A stretch of 64,000 nucleotides of DNA from Dokdonella sp. (lineage in GTDB: Bacteria > Pseudomonadota > Gammaproteobacteria > Xanthomonadales > Rhodanobacteraceae): positions 62,001 to 126,000 of the forward strand of contig NZ_JAHCAQ010000009.1 in assembly GCF_019634845.1 (NCBI RefSeq), written 5' to 3'. Under the pieces are notes generated by a model, which saw nothing but the letters and a program-made list of their open reading frames with translations, made no database searches and was not told where the DNA came from. Of the stretch, positions 26,155 through 33,364 are shown in pieces. The stretch's first letter is position 1. Every line of letters starts with the position of its first letter. A program made the translations under genes and the position numbers.

Positions 26155-27183
26155 ATGACCTTCCACGCCGAATCCCGCCCCGCCGCGTCCGATCTGCCGG
26201 CTTGCGCGGCGTTCATGCCGGCATGCAGCGAGCCCGGCCCGCGTTGCGGCGAGACACTCGTCACGTTCGAACCACGCCATGCACGCGGCGCACGCGCGGT
26301 ACGCGTGCGCTGGTCGCTGCATGGGCCGGCCGGCGGTGCCCTGGTCATCGTGCAGGGCGGCATTTCGGCCGATCGCCATGTGACCGACGGTGACGCGGTG
26401 GGTGGCTGGTGGAGCGCGGTGGCAGGCGATGGCGGCGCCATCGACACGCGCCGCCAGCGCGTGCTGTCGATCGACTGGCTCGTCGCCGCCGATCTCGGCC
26501 CCGACGCGCTGGCGGTCGGCAGCGAGGACCAGGCCGACGCCATTGCCGGTTTGCTCGATGCGCTCGGCGAGCGGCGTGCCAGTGCCTACGTGGGCGCGTC
26601 CTACGGCGCGATGGTCGGGCTGGCGTTTGCGGCGCGGCATCCGCAGCGGCTCGGCCGGCTGGTCGCGATCGCGGGGGCGCATCGCGCGCATCCGCTCAGC
26701 GTGGCGATCCGCAACATCCAGCGCGAAGTGGTGCGCTTCGCCCGCGCCCACGGCGACACCGCGCGTGGGCTCGACCTCGCCCGGCGGCTGGCGATGACGA
26801 CCTACCGTGGCGAGCGTGAGTTCGCCGAGCGCTGTGACGCGGCGCCTGCCTTCGTCGACGGCCGCTACCGCTTCGCCGAGGAAGGCTGGCTGCGTGCGGC
26901 GGGCGCGCGTTTTGCGCAGCGCTTCTCGGCCGAACGCTTCCTGGCGCTGTCGGAGTCGATCGACCTGCATGCGGTGGCGCCGCGGGATGTGCGCGTGCCG
27001 ACCACGCTGATCGGCTTTTCATCCGATCGCGTGGTGCCGCTGGCCGACCTTTGCGAGCTGCAGCTCGGCCTCGGCGCCGCGGCGGCCCTGCACGTGATCG
27101 ACACGCGCTACGGCCACGACGGATTCCTCAAGGAGCCGGCCCAGGTCGGCGCCTTGCTGCGTGAGGCTCTGCTCGAACACTGA
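26155..27183 (+). CDS. metX: MetX-type homoserine O-acyltransferase
   Basis: 342 residues, alpha/beta-hydrolase fold. Activates homoserine by O-acylation, the first committed step to methionine. The nucleophile is Ser149 in YVGASYGAMVG; the catalytic Asp is in GFSSDRVVP and the His in YGHDGFLKEP. The GASYGAM elbow differs from the GGSMGGMQ of classical homoserine acetyltransferases and resembles the Xanthomonas-type MetX, for which succinyl transfer has been reported. I therefore leave acetyl versus succinyl open. Translation starts at ATG 26155 behind AGGAG, which the riboswitch platform can mask. First gene of metX-metB-hom. Confidence 0.9.
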   Translation: MTFHAESRPAASDLPACAAFMPACSEPGPRCGETLVTFEPRHARGARAVRVRWSLHGPAGGALVIVQGGISADRHVTDGDAVGGWWSAVAGDGGAIDTRRQRVLSIDWLVAADLGPDALAVGSEDQADAIAGLLDALGERRASAYVGASYGAMVGLAFAARHPQRLGRLVAIAGAHRAHPLSVAIRNIQREVVRFARAHGDTARGLDLARRLAMTTYRGEREFAERCDAAPAFVDGRYRFAEEGWLRAAGARFAQRFSAERFLALSESIDLHAVAPRDVRVPTTLIGFSSDRVVPLADLCELQLGLGAAAALHVIDTRYGHDGFLKEPAQVGALLREALLEH

Positions 27184-27386
27184 AGTTTGCGTGGTTGCCG
27201 CGATCGACGGAGCGATCGTGGAACAAGGGCGGGGTCATCCGACCGCGTCCTGCTCGAAACGGGTCTGGTCGGCGAGTGGCGATGTCTCCCCCCAGCGTCG
27301 TGGCGCTCAACCCGTCCTGCAACCCGCCGTCCCGGCGAGGCATGGAAGCCTCTCCTGGACCCCTGTCTCACCTTGCGGAGCCTGTC

Positions 27387-28568
27387 ATGAGCTTGACCCC
27401 TGCCACCCGGGCCGTACGCGCGGGCATCGAGAGTGATACCCAGCACGGCGCGGTGGTGCCACCGCTGCACCTGAGCACCAATTACACCTTCGCTGGCTTC
27501 GGCCGCAAGCGCGAATACGACTATTCGCGCAGCGGCAATCCCACCCGCGACCAGCTCGCCCACGCCCTCACCGATCTGGAGGGCGGCGCCGGTGGTGTGG
27601 TGACCGCCAGCGGCATGGCCGCAGTGGCACTGACGCTCGAACTGGTGCCGCCCGGTGGACGCATCGTCGCCGCGCACGATTGCTATGGCGGCACCTGGCG
27701 TCTGCTCGATGCGTGGGCCAGGAAGGGCCGGTTCAGCGTCGAATTCGTCGACCTGACCGACCCGGTGCGGCTCGCGCTCGCGTTGGCCGATGCGCCGGCG
27801 CTGGTGTGGGTCGAAACCCCGTCCAATCCGCTGCTGCGCATCACCGACATCCGGCATGTGGCGCAAGCTGCGCACGCGGCCGGCGCGCTGTGCGTGGTCG
27901 ACAACACGTTCCTGTCGCCGGCGTTGCAGCAGCCGCTGGCGCTCGGTGCCGACGTCGTCGTGCATTCGACCACCAAGTACATCAATGGCCACAGCGATGT
28001 GGTCGGCGGCGCGGTGGTCGCGCGCGACGCGGAGGTGGCGGCGCAGCTCAAGGCCTGGGCCAATTGCCTTGGCCTCACCGGCGCGCCCTTCGACAGCTAC
28101 CTCACGCTACGCGGACTGCGCACGCTGGGGCCGCGCCTGCGCGCGCACTGCGACAATGCCGCGCGCGTCGCCCACCTGCTCGCCGCCCATCCGGCGGTAT
28201 CGCGCGTGTACTGGCCGGGACTGGACAGCCACCCCGGCCACGCCCTGGCCGCGCGCCAGCAACGCGGCTTCGGTGCGATGCTGAGCTTCGAGCTCGCCGG
28301 TGGCATCGACGCGATCGCCGCCTGCCTCGACGGGTTGGAGTTCTTTTCGCTGGCCGAATCGCTCGGTGGCGTCGAGAGCCTGATCGCGCATCCGGCCACG
28401 ATGACGCATGCCTCGATGGCGGCCGATGCGCGGCGCAACGCCGGCATCAGCGATGACCTGCTGCGCCTGTCGGTCGGTATCGAGGACGGCGATGATCTGT
28501 GCCGTGATCTCGCGGCGGCGCTGCAGCGCGCCGCGGCTGCCGGCAAACGCAAACCGGTGTGTGCATGA
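27387..28568 (+). CDS. metB: cystathionine gamma-synthase (PLP enzyme of the Cys/Met family)
   Basis: 393 residues. PLP-dependent gamma-replacement enzyme joining O-acylhomoserine and cysteine to form cystathionine. Features: YDYSRSGNPTRDQLAHAL, the glycine-rich ASGMAAV, VETPSNPLLRITDI, VVDNTFLSPALQQPL and the PLP lysine Lys197 in HSTTKYINGHSD; the C-terminal SLAESLGGVESLIAHPATMTHASM is typical. MetB, MetC and O-acylhomoserine sulfhydrylase are hard to tell apart, but position after metX favours MetB. It starts 203 bp after metX and overlaps the next gene at ATGA, so the two are translationally coupled. Confidence 0.9.
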   Translation: MSLTPATRAVRAGIESDTQHGAVVPPLHLSTNYTFAGFGRKREYDYSRSGNPTRDQLAHALTDLEGGAGGVVTASGMAAVALTLELVPPGGRIVAAHDCYGGTWRLLDAWARKGRFSVEFVDLTDPVRLALALADAPALVWVETPSNPLLRITDIRHVAQAAHAAGALCVVDNTFLSPALQQPLALGADVVVHSTTKYINGHSDVVGGAVVARDAEVAAQLKAWANCLGLTGAPFDSYLTLRGLRTLGPRLRAHCDNAARVAHLLAAHPAVSRVYWPGLDSHPGHALAARQQRGFGAMLSFELAGGIDAIAACLDGLEFFSLAESLGGVESLIAHPATMTHASMAADARRNAGISDDLLRLSVGIEDGDDLCRDLAAALQRAAAAGKRKPVCA

Positions 28569-29641
28569 ACGCGCTGCCGGCCGTCAATCCGGCGCGCGCT
28601 GGCGTCGCGCTGGTAGTGCTTGGGGTCGGTGGCGTCGGCCGCGCGCTGCTCGAACTGCTTGCCACGCCGGCGGCCGGCGCGCTGCAGTTGGTGGCGATCG
28701 CCGACTCCACGCGGCAGTGGGTCAATCCGCGCGGCATCGTGCCGGCACGCGCGCGGCGCCTGCTGGCGGCGTCGGTGCAGCCGCGCGACGACGAGGCCTT
28801 GCTCGGCGCGCTGCGCGACAGCGGCCTGGTCGAACAGGTCATCGTCGACGCCACCGCATCGAGCGCCGTTGCCGCTCACCATGCCGATTGGCTCGCACGT
28901 GGTTGTCACGTGGTCAGCGCCAACAAGGCGGCGCTCGGCGAGCGACTCGAAGGCTGGCAGCGGCTGCGCCATGCCAGCCGCCTGGGGCGCCGCCGCTATG
29001 GCGATGCGGCCACGGTGGGAGCGGGCCTGCCGGTGCTGTCGACCCTGCTGCGGCTGTGCCAGTGCGGCGATCGACTGCGCGCGCTCGATGGCGTGTTCTC
29101 GGGCTCGCTGTCGTGGCTGTTCAACAATTTCGACGGCAGCCGGCCATTCTCGGCGCTGCTGCACGAGGCGCGCCAGCGCGGCTACACCGAGCCCGACCCG
29201 CGGCTCGATCTCGGTGGTGCCGATGTCGCGCGCAAGCTGCTGATCCTGGCGCGCGCGGCCGGGCATGCGATCGACGCGCACGAGGTGCACGTCGAGAGCC
29301 TCGTGCCGGGCGGACTACGCGAGGTCACTGTCGAGGCGTTTCTCGCGCGCGCCAGCGAGCTCGACGCGCCGCTGGAACAGCGCCGCGCCCAGGCCGCGCG
29401 CGAAGGCAGGCTGCTGCGCTTGCTGGCACGGCTCGACAGTCAGGGGCGCGCGAGTGTCGGGCTGGTGGCCGTCGAGCCGACGCATCCCGCGGCGCGACTG
29501 GCCGGCAACGACAACCTGTTCGCGCTGACGACGGTGCGCTATCACGACCAGCCGCTCGTGATCCAGGGTCCCGGCGCCGGTGCGGAGGTCACCGCACAAG
29601 CGCTGCTCGGGGATGTGCTCGCGTTGACCGCCGATCGGTGA
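28565..29641 (+). CDS. hom: monofunctional homoserine dehydrogenase (ThrA/MetL C-terminal type)
   Basis: 358 residues. Reduces aspartate semialdehyde to homoserine with NAD(P)H. The N-terminal Rossmann segment VVLGVGGVGRALLELL is followed by HVVSANKAALG and the catalytic region GVFSGSLSWLFNNFDGSRPFS, RGYTEPDPRLDLGGADVARKLLILAR. The block resembles the dehydrogenase half of the bifunctional ThrA/MetL enzymes but lacks the aspartokinase half and any ACT domain. It starts inside the metB stop (ATGA), so it is the third gene of the SAM-controlled operon and probably supplies homoserine specifically for methionine. Confidence 0.9.
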   Translation: MNALPAVNPARAGVALVVLGVGGVGRALLELLATPAAGALQLVAIADSTRQWVNPRGIVPARARRLLAASVQPRDDEALLGALRDSGLVEQVIVDATASSAVAAHHADWLARGCHVVSANKAALGERLEGWQRLRHASRLGRRRYGDAATVGAGLPVLSTLLRLCQCGDRLRALDGVFSGSLSWLFNNFDGSRPFSALLHEARQRGYTEPDPRLDLGGADVARKLLILARAAGHAIDAHEVHVESLVPGGLREVTVEAFLARASELDAPLEQRRAQAAREGRLLRLLARLDSQGRASVGLVAVEPTHPAARLAGNDNLFALTTVRYHDQPLVIQGPGAGAEVTAQALLGDVLALTADR

Positions 29642-29653
29642 TCGGCCGACCGT

Positions 29654-30538
29654 TCACGGTTTGCGGATTTCGATGTCGCCGCTGAAGGTTTCGAGCCGGA
29701 TCTGCCCGCTGCCGCTGCCGAGCGTGACCTCGAGGCGCTTGTCGCGCGATGCGGCGCCATCGCCGAAGTCGCTGCGGATGCGGCCGCTGAACGTCGATGC
29801 GCGCAGACGCGCGGAGACGATCGCCGGCAGGCCCAGGTGCACGTCGCCGCTCATCGATTCCACGGCGACGACTGCGTCGTCAGCGGGCGTGCCGCGCAGA
29901 CGGATGTCGCCCGACACGGTCTGCGCATCGAGCTTGCGGTAAGCGGCAGTGTCGGCGTCGATGTTGCCCGACACGGTTTGCAGTTCGATCTCACCGCCCA
30001 GGCCGCGTGCACGGATGTTGCCCGACACGGTTTCGAGGTCGGCCCGCGCGGCCTTCGCGGTCAGGTCGACGTCGCCGCTCACGCTGTCGATGTCGACGCG
30101 GGCAGCCCCGCTGTCGAGCCGCGATTTGCCGCTGACGGTGTGGACCTTGAGCGCGTTGCCGGCGACACCATCCAGCTCCACGTCGGCACTGACCGTATCG
30201 ATGGCCAGCGCGGCGCCGCGCGGAACCTTGAGCTCGAGCACGGTATCGCCCATGCGCGTATCGGCGCCCCAGTCGAGCCAGCCGCGCTCGGGAGCCTCGA
30301 CCTTGATCTGCAGGTGACTGGCGTCGCCCTCGATCGACAGCGCCTTGCTGCCGCTGCCGAGCGTGCCGCCGATCGCGACCTCGGCACGGTCCCAGCCAGT
30401 GACGGTGACCGAGCCCTTGATGTTGGCGACCTCGATGCGGGCGTCGGCATTCACCGCGCGCGTCTGGTTGATCGGGGTCTGGGCACTGACCGTCGCAGCG
30501 ACCAGAGTGAGCAGCAGCGGCAGCATCGTTGCGTTCAT
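29654..30538 (-). CDS. secreted DUF4097-family beta-strand repeat protein
   Basis: 294 residues. Signal peptide (MLPLLLTLVAATVSAQ) followed by a DUF4097-like right-handed beta structure. A short unit, T-V-S-G-D/N-I/V, recurs at least six times (TVSADVEL, TVSGKSRL, SVSGDVDL, TVSGNIRA, TVSGNID, TVSGDIRL, SMSGDVHL, TFSGRIRS). The start at 30538 is chosen because the signal peptide follows closely. It is the last gene of an operon with an ECF sigma factor and its anti-sigma candidate, so it is probably exported and made under the same control. Molecular function unknown. Confidence 0.85.
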   Translation of the reverse strand: MNATMLPLLLTLVAATVSAQTPINQTRAVNADARIEVANIKGSVTVTGWDRAEVAIGGTLGSGSKALSIEGDASHLQIKVEAPERGWLDWGADTRMGDTVLELKVPRGAALAIDTVSADVELDGVAGNALKVHTVSGKSRLDSGAARVDIDSVSGDVDLTAKAARADLETVSGNIRARGLGGEIELQTVSGNIDADTAAYRKLDAQTVSGDIRLRGTPADDAVVAVESMSGDVHLGLPAIVSARLRASTFSGRIRSDFGDGAASRDKRLEVTLGSGSGQIRLETFSGDIEIRKP

Positions 30539-30559
30539 CGGGGCAGTCTCCATCGTCGG

Positions 30560-31003
30560 TCAGCCGGTTCGGCCGGCGTCGTGCAGCAGGCGCGCGCGGC
30601 GCGCCTGGGTGCGCTTGAGCAGGTCGCCCAGCAGCGCGTTGTCGGGCTGGCTGGCCAGCGCCTGTTCGATCTGGGCATGGGCGGCGTCGAGCACGATGGC
30701 GCCGGCCAGCAGGCGTGGGTCGTCATTGGGAGGCCGGGTTCTCGCTGCGCGCAGCGGTGCGATCGAGGTGCTGGCCAGCGGTTGCGGCGTGGCAGCCTGC
30801 CATGGCCGCAGCAACGTGCCGGCGCCGATGGCCAGCATCACCAGACATGCCGCCGCGAGCCACGGCAGCAAGCGCCGGTGCCGGCGCATGGGCGCGGCGC
30901 GTCCGGCAGCGACCGCGGCCGCGATCGCTGGCCACAGGTCGCGCGCGGGCGGATGGTCGGTGCGCAGTGCGCGCAGCCCGCGCTGCAACTCGAAGTCGGT
31001 CAT
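30560..31003 (-). CDS. one-helix membrane protein, probable anti-sigma factor of the ECF module
   Basis: 147 residues. A cytoplasmic N-terminus of about 42 residues is followed by one membrane helix (LLPWLAAACLVMLAIGAGTLL) and a periplasmic part with a helical end. Its ATG overlaps the stop of the sigma gene (31000-31003), the classic arrangement for sigma/anti-sigma pairs. I see no His-x3-Cys-x2-Cys zinc motif, so it would be a non-ZAS anti-sigma. The role is inferred from position and topology. Confidence 0.7.
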   Translation of the reverse strand: MTDFELQRGLRALRTDHPPARDLWPAIAAAVAAGRAAPMRRHRRLLPWLAAACLVMLAIGAGTLLRPWQAATPQPLASTSIAPLRAARTRPPNDDPRLLAGAIVLDAAHAQIEQALASQPDNALLGDLLKRTQARRARLLHDAGRTG

Positions 31004-31617
31004 GGGTGTGGGCTCCCGGATGGCGGTGGCGCGTGTTCGCCAAGCAGCTCGCGCAGCAGGCCGCGGGCACGATGCAGGTGCGCCTTGCACGAGCCGACTG
31101 CGATGCCGAGCGCAGCGCCGATCTGTGCATGCTGCCAGCCTTCGATGTCGTGCAGCACGAGCACTGCGCGGGCGCGCGGTGGCAGGCTCGCCACCGCGCG
31201 TTGCAGTTCTGCGCGCTCGCCGGGGCAGAACGCATTGGCGGCACCGGCCAGCGACTCGAGCGTGGTCGGATCGCAGGCCTGCTCGGGTGTCTGGCCACGC
31301 AGGTGCATCAGCGCGCGGTTGACTGCGAGCCGATGCAGCCAGGTCGAGAAGGCGCTGTCGCCGCGAAAGTCCGGCAGCCCCTGCCAGGCACGCACGAAGG
31401 TGTCCTGGGTGAGTTCCTCGGCTACGGCCGCGTTCATGCCACTCAGACGCCACAGCACGCCATGCACGCGGCCGGCGTGGCGCTGGTACAGCATCTCGAA
31501 CGCGGCCACCTCACCGGCTGCGGCGCGGCGTACCAGCGCGGCATCATCGGCGGCGGTGGCCGCGCGCGGCGGCGCGGACTCGCTCATCGGCATCGGCAGG
31601 GACAGGCAGGCATCCAT
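31000..31617 (-). CDS. ECF sigma factor
   Basis: 205 residues. Region 2: AAFEMLYQRHAGRVHGVLWRL, ELTQDTFVRAWQGLPDFRG and FSTWLHRLAVNRALMHLR. Region 4: LQRAVASLPPRARAVLVLHDIEGWQHAQIGAALGIAVGSCKAHLHRARGLLRELL. The spacing and lack of region 3 make it an RpoE-like ECF factor. The start could be 31617 or the ATG at 31593; neither has a strong Shine-Dalgarno. The gene overlaps the anti-sigma gene, and the DUF4097 protein follows, forming a three-gene envelope-response module. ECF genes usually drive their own operon, but I could not identify the cognate promoter. Confidence 0.9.
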   Translation of the reverse strand: MDACLSLPMPMSESAPPRAATAADDAALVRRAAAGEVAAFEMLYQRHAGRVHGVLWRLSGMNAAVAEELTQDTFVRAWQGLPDFRGDSAFSTWLHRLAVNRALMHLRGQTPEQACDPTTLESLAGAANAFCPGERAELQRAVASLPPRARAVLVLHDIEGWQHAQIGAALGIAVGSCKAHLHRARGLLRELLGEHAPPPSGSPHP

Positions 31618-31674
31618 CTTGCCAGCTTGGATGCGCGGCCGTCAGGCAGGGTTTAGCTGCCGGCGGCGGCCGGA

Positions 31675-33285
31675 TCAGTCGGCCGTGAACGCCGTCGCCG
31701 GCAACTGTTCGCGCAGGACGCGCTCGGCGGCGGCCAGCGGCTGTGCATGGCGGCGCCAGGCGCCGATCGAGCGCGTGTGCAGGGTCTGGCGTACCTGCGA
31801 GCTGCTGGCGGTGGCCGATGGCGCCGTATTGTGACCGAGGTCGGCGCAGGCCGCCTCGAACGGCAGGTCGCAATGGGCCAGCACGCCGCGCATGACGCCG
31901 CTCGGATCGCGCACGAGGTCCTCGTAGCGCACGGTCAGCACCGCGCCGGGCATGACGCTGTGCCAGTGCGCGAGCAGGCGGTGGAAGCGCACGATGTGCG
32001 CGGCCGCTTCGAGTGGGTCGTAGCTGTAAGGGTAGAACTCGCCGGCGAACAGCTCCTTGAGGTTGGATAGGCAACTGTCGAGCGGGTCGCGCACGAGACA
32101 GATCAGCTTGGCCTGCGGTAGTGCGCGGTGGATGAGTCCGGCATGGAGGAAGTTGCGCGGGAACTTGTCGATGAGGTGGCTGGCGCCGCCCCTGCGCCAT
32201 TCGGTGCGCTGCAGGTAGCCATGGCCGAGGGCGGCAAAGTCCATCGCCGGCGCTGCCGCGAGCAGGCGCGGGTCGGCGGGTTCGCTGGTGGCGATGTTGG
32301 CCTCCCAGCACAGTTGGTGCTGGAAGTCGTTGAGCTCGCCGGCCGAGGCCACGCGGCTGTGGTTGGCGAGCAGGCGCTCAAGCACGGTGGTGCCGCTGCG
32401 TGGCAGCCCGAGCACGAACACCGGTGTATGGCTGCCGGTACCGTTGCCCGCAGCATGACCAACGAAGTCGGCATCGCACAGTTCGGTCACGGCCGCGAAC
32501 ATCGCCTGCTCGTCGGCTGGGTTCCAGTGCAGGGTGGCGCGCTTGAGCTGCATGCCTTCGGCGAGTGCGGCCCATGCGGCGGTAGGGTCGCCGGCCGCGT
32601 CGAGATGGATGAACAACGCGTAATCGACCATCGCCCGCTGCAGTGGCTCGAGGTCGTTGCGTGCCAGCGCCGCACGGATGCGCGCGAGCTGCCCGGCTGC
32701 ATCGGCGTGCACATCGTGCCCGGCCAGCATCAGCATCGCGGCGGCGTGCTCGGGCGCCAGCGCGAGACAACGCTCGAATTCCGCCGTCGCCTCGGCGCCG
32801 CGACCCAGGTGGCGCAGCGTGACTGCACGCATGTAGTGGAGCTGCGCCGTTGGCCGATGCCGGGTCAGCGCGAGGTCGAGGATCTGCAGCGCGTCGGCAT
32901 GGCGGTCGGCCTGGCCCAGCGTCTGTGCCAGACGCGCGGCGAGATCCGGGTGCGCCGAGCTCACCGACCATCCCGCGCGTTCGATGATGTGGGTGGCAAA
33001 CCGTGTCTCGCCAAGTCCCTGCAGGTGCTGGGCGAGCGCTTCGACGCCGCCGAAGCGCTGGTGTTCGCGCATGACCAGCGCCGCCGTGCGTGCATGCTCG
33101 ACGGCCAGTCGGAAATCGCCGCCAGCGCGGGCCGCGGACGACAGTGCGAACCAGCCCATCGGGTCGTCGGGGTAGCGTTCGGCGATCGTGCGATAGGTCA
33201 CGACGGCCTGGGTGTAGTCGCCGGCTGCCACGCAATCGGCGGCGCGCCGCCACAGGTTGTCGAGTTCGGTTGGGGGGGTGTTCAC
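31675..33285 (-). CDS. TPR-repeat protein with C-terminal sulfotransferase domain
   Basis: 536 residues from a GTG at 33285. The N-terminal 270 residues are helical repeats of TPR type (YTQAVVTYRTIAERYPDDPMGWFALSSAA and ATAEFERCLALAPEHAAAMLMLA). The C-terminal 250 residues are a PAPS-dependent sulfotransferase: 5'-phosphosulfate loop VLGLPRSGTTVLERLL, DKFPRNFLHAGLIHRALPQAKLICLVRDPLDSCLSN for the 3'-phosphate site, and a conserved W-R-x-H end (IGAWRRHAQPL). An upstream start at 33441 would overlap pckG, so it is rejected. Family members sulfate peptides or small molecules; the target here is unknown. Confidence 0.88.
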   Translation of the reverse strand: MNTPPTELDNLWRRAADCVAAGDYTQAVVTYRTIAERYPDDPMGWFALSSAARAGGDFRLAVEHARTAALVMREHQRFGGVEALAQHLQGLGETRFATHIIERAGWSVSSAHPDLAARLAQTLGQADRHADALQILDLALTRHRPTAQLHYMRAVTLRHLGRGAEATAEFERCLALAPEHAAAMLMLAGHDVHADAAGQLARIRAALARNDLEPLQRAMVDYALFIHLDAAGDPTAAWAALAEGMQLKRATLHWNPADEQAMFAAVTELCDADFVGHAAGNGTGSHTPVFVLGLPRSGTTVLERLLANHSRVASAGELNDFQHQLCWEANIATSEPADPRLLAAAPAMDFAALGHGYLQRTEWRRGGASHLIDKFPRNFLHAGLIHRALPQAKLICLVRDPLDSCLSNLKELFAGEFYPYSYDPLEAAAHIVRFHRLLAHWHSVMPGAVLTVRYEDLVRDPSGVMRGVLAHCDLPFEAACADLGHNTAPSATASSSQVRQTLHTRSIGAWRRHAQPLAAAERVLREQLPATAFTAD

Positions 33286-33364
33286 TGCAGGGGATCCGTT
33301 CGGCAGGACCAGTCCGTGTGCGGCAAGCGCTGCACACGGCGGGGTGATTGTTCCGTTGTCGGCG

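Noticed and set aside
29837-31834. Long plus-strand open frame opposite the DUF4097/anti-sigma/sigma genes
   Set aside because: Antisense shadow; the minus-strand proteins have clear domains and coupled starts.
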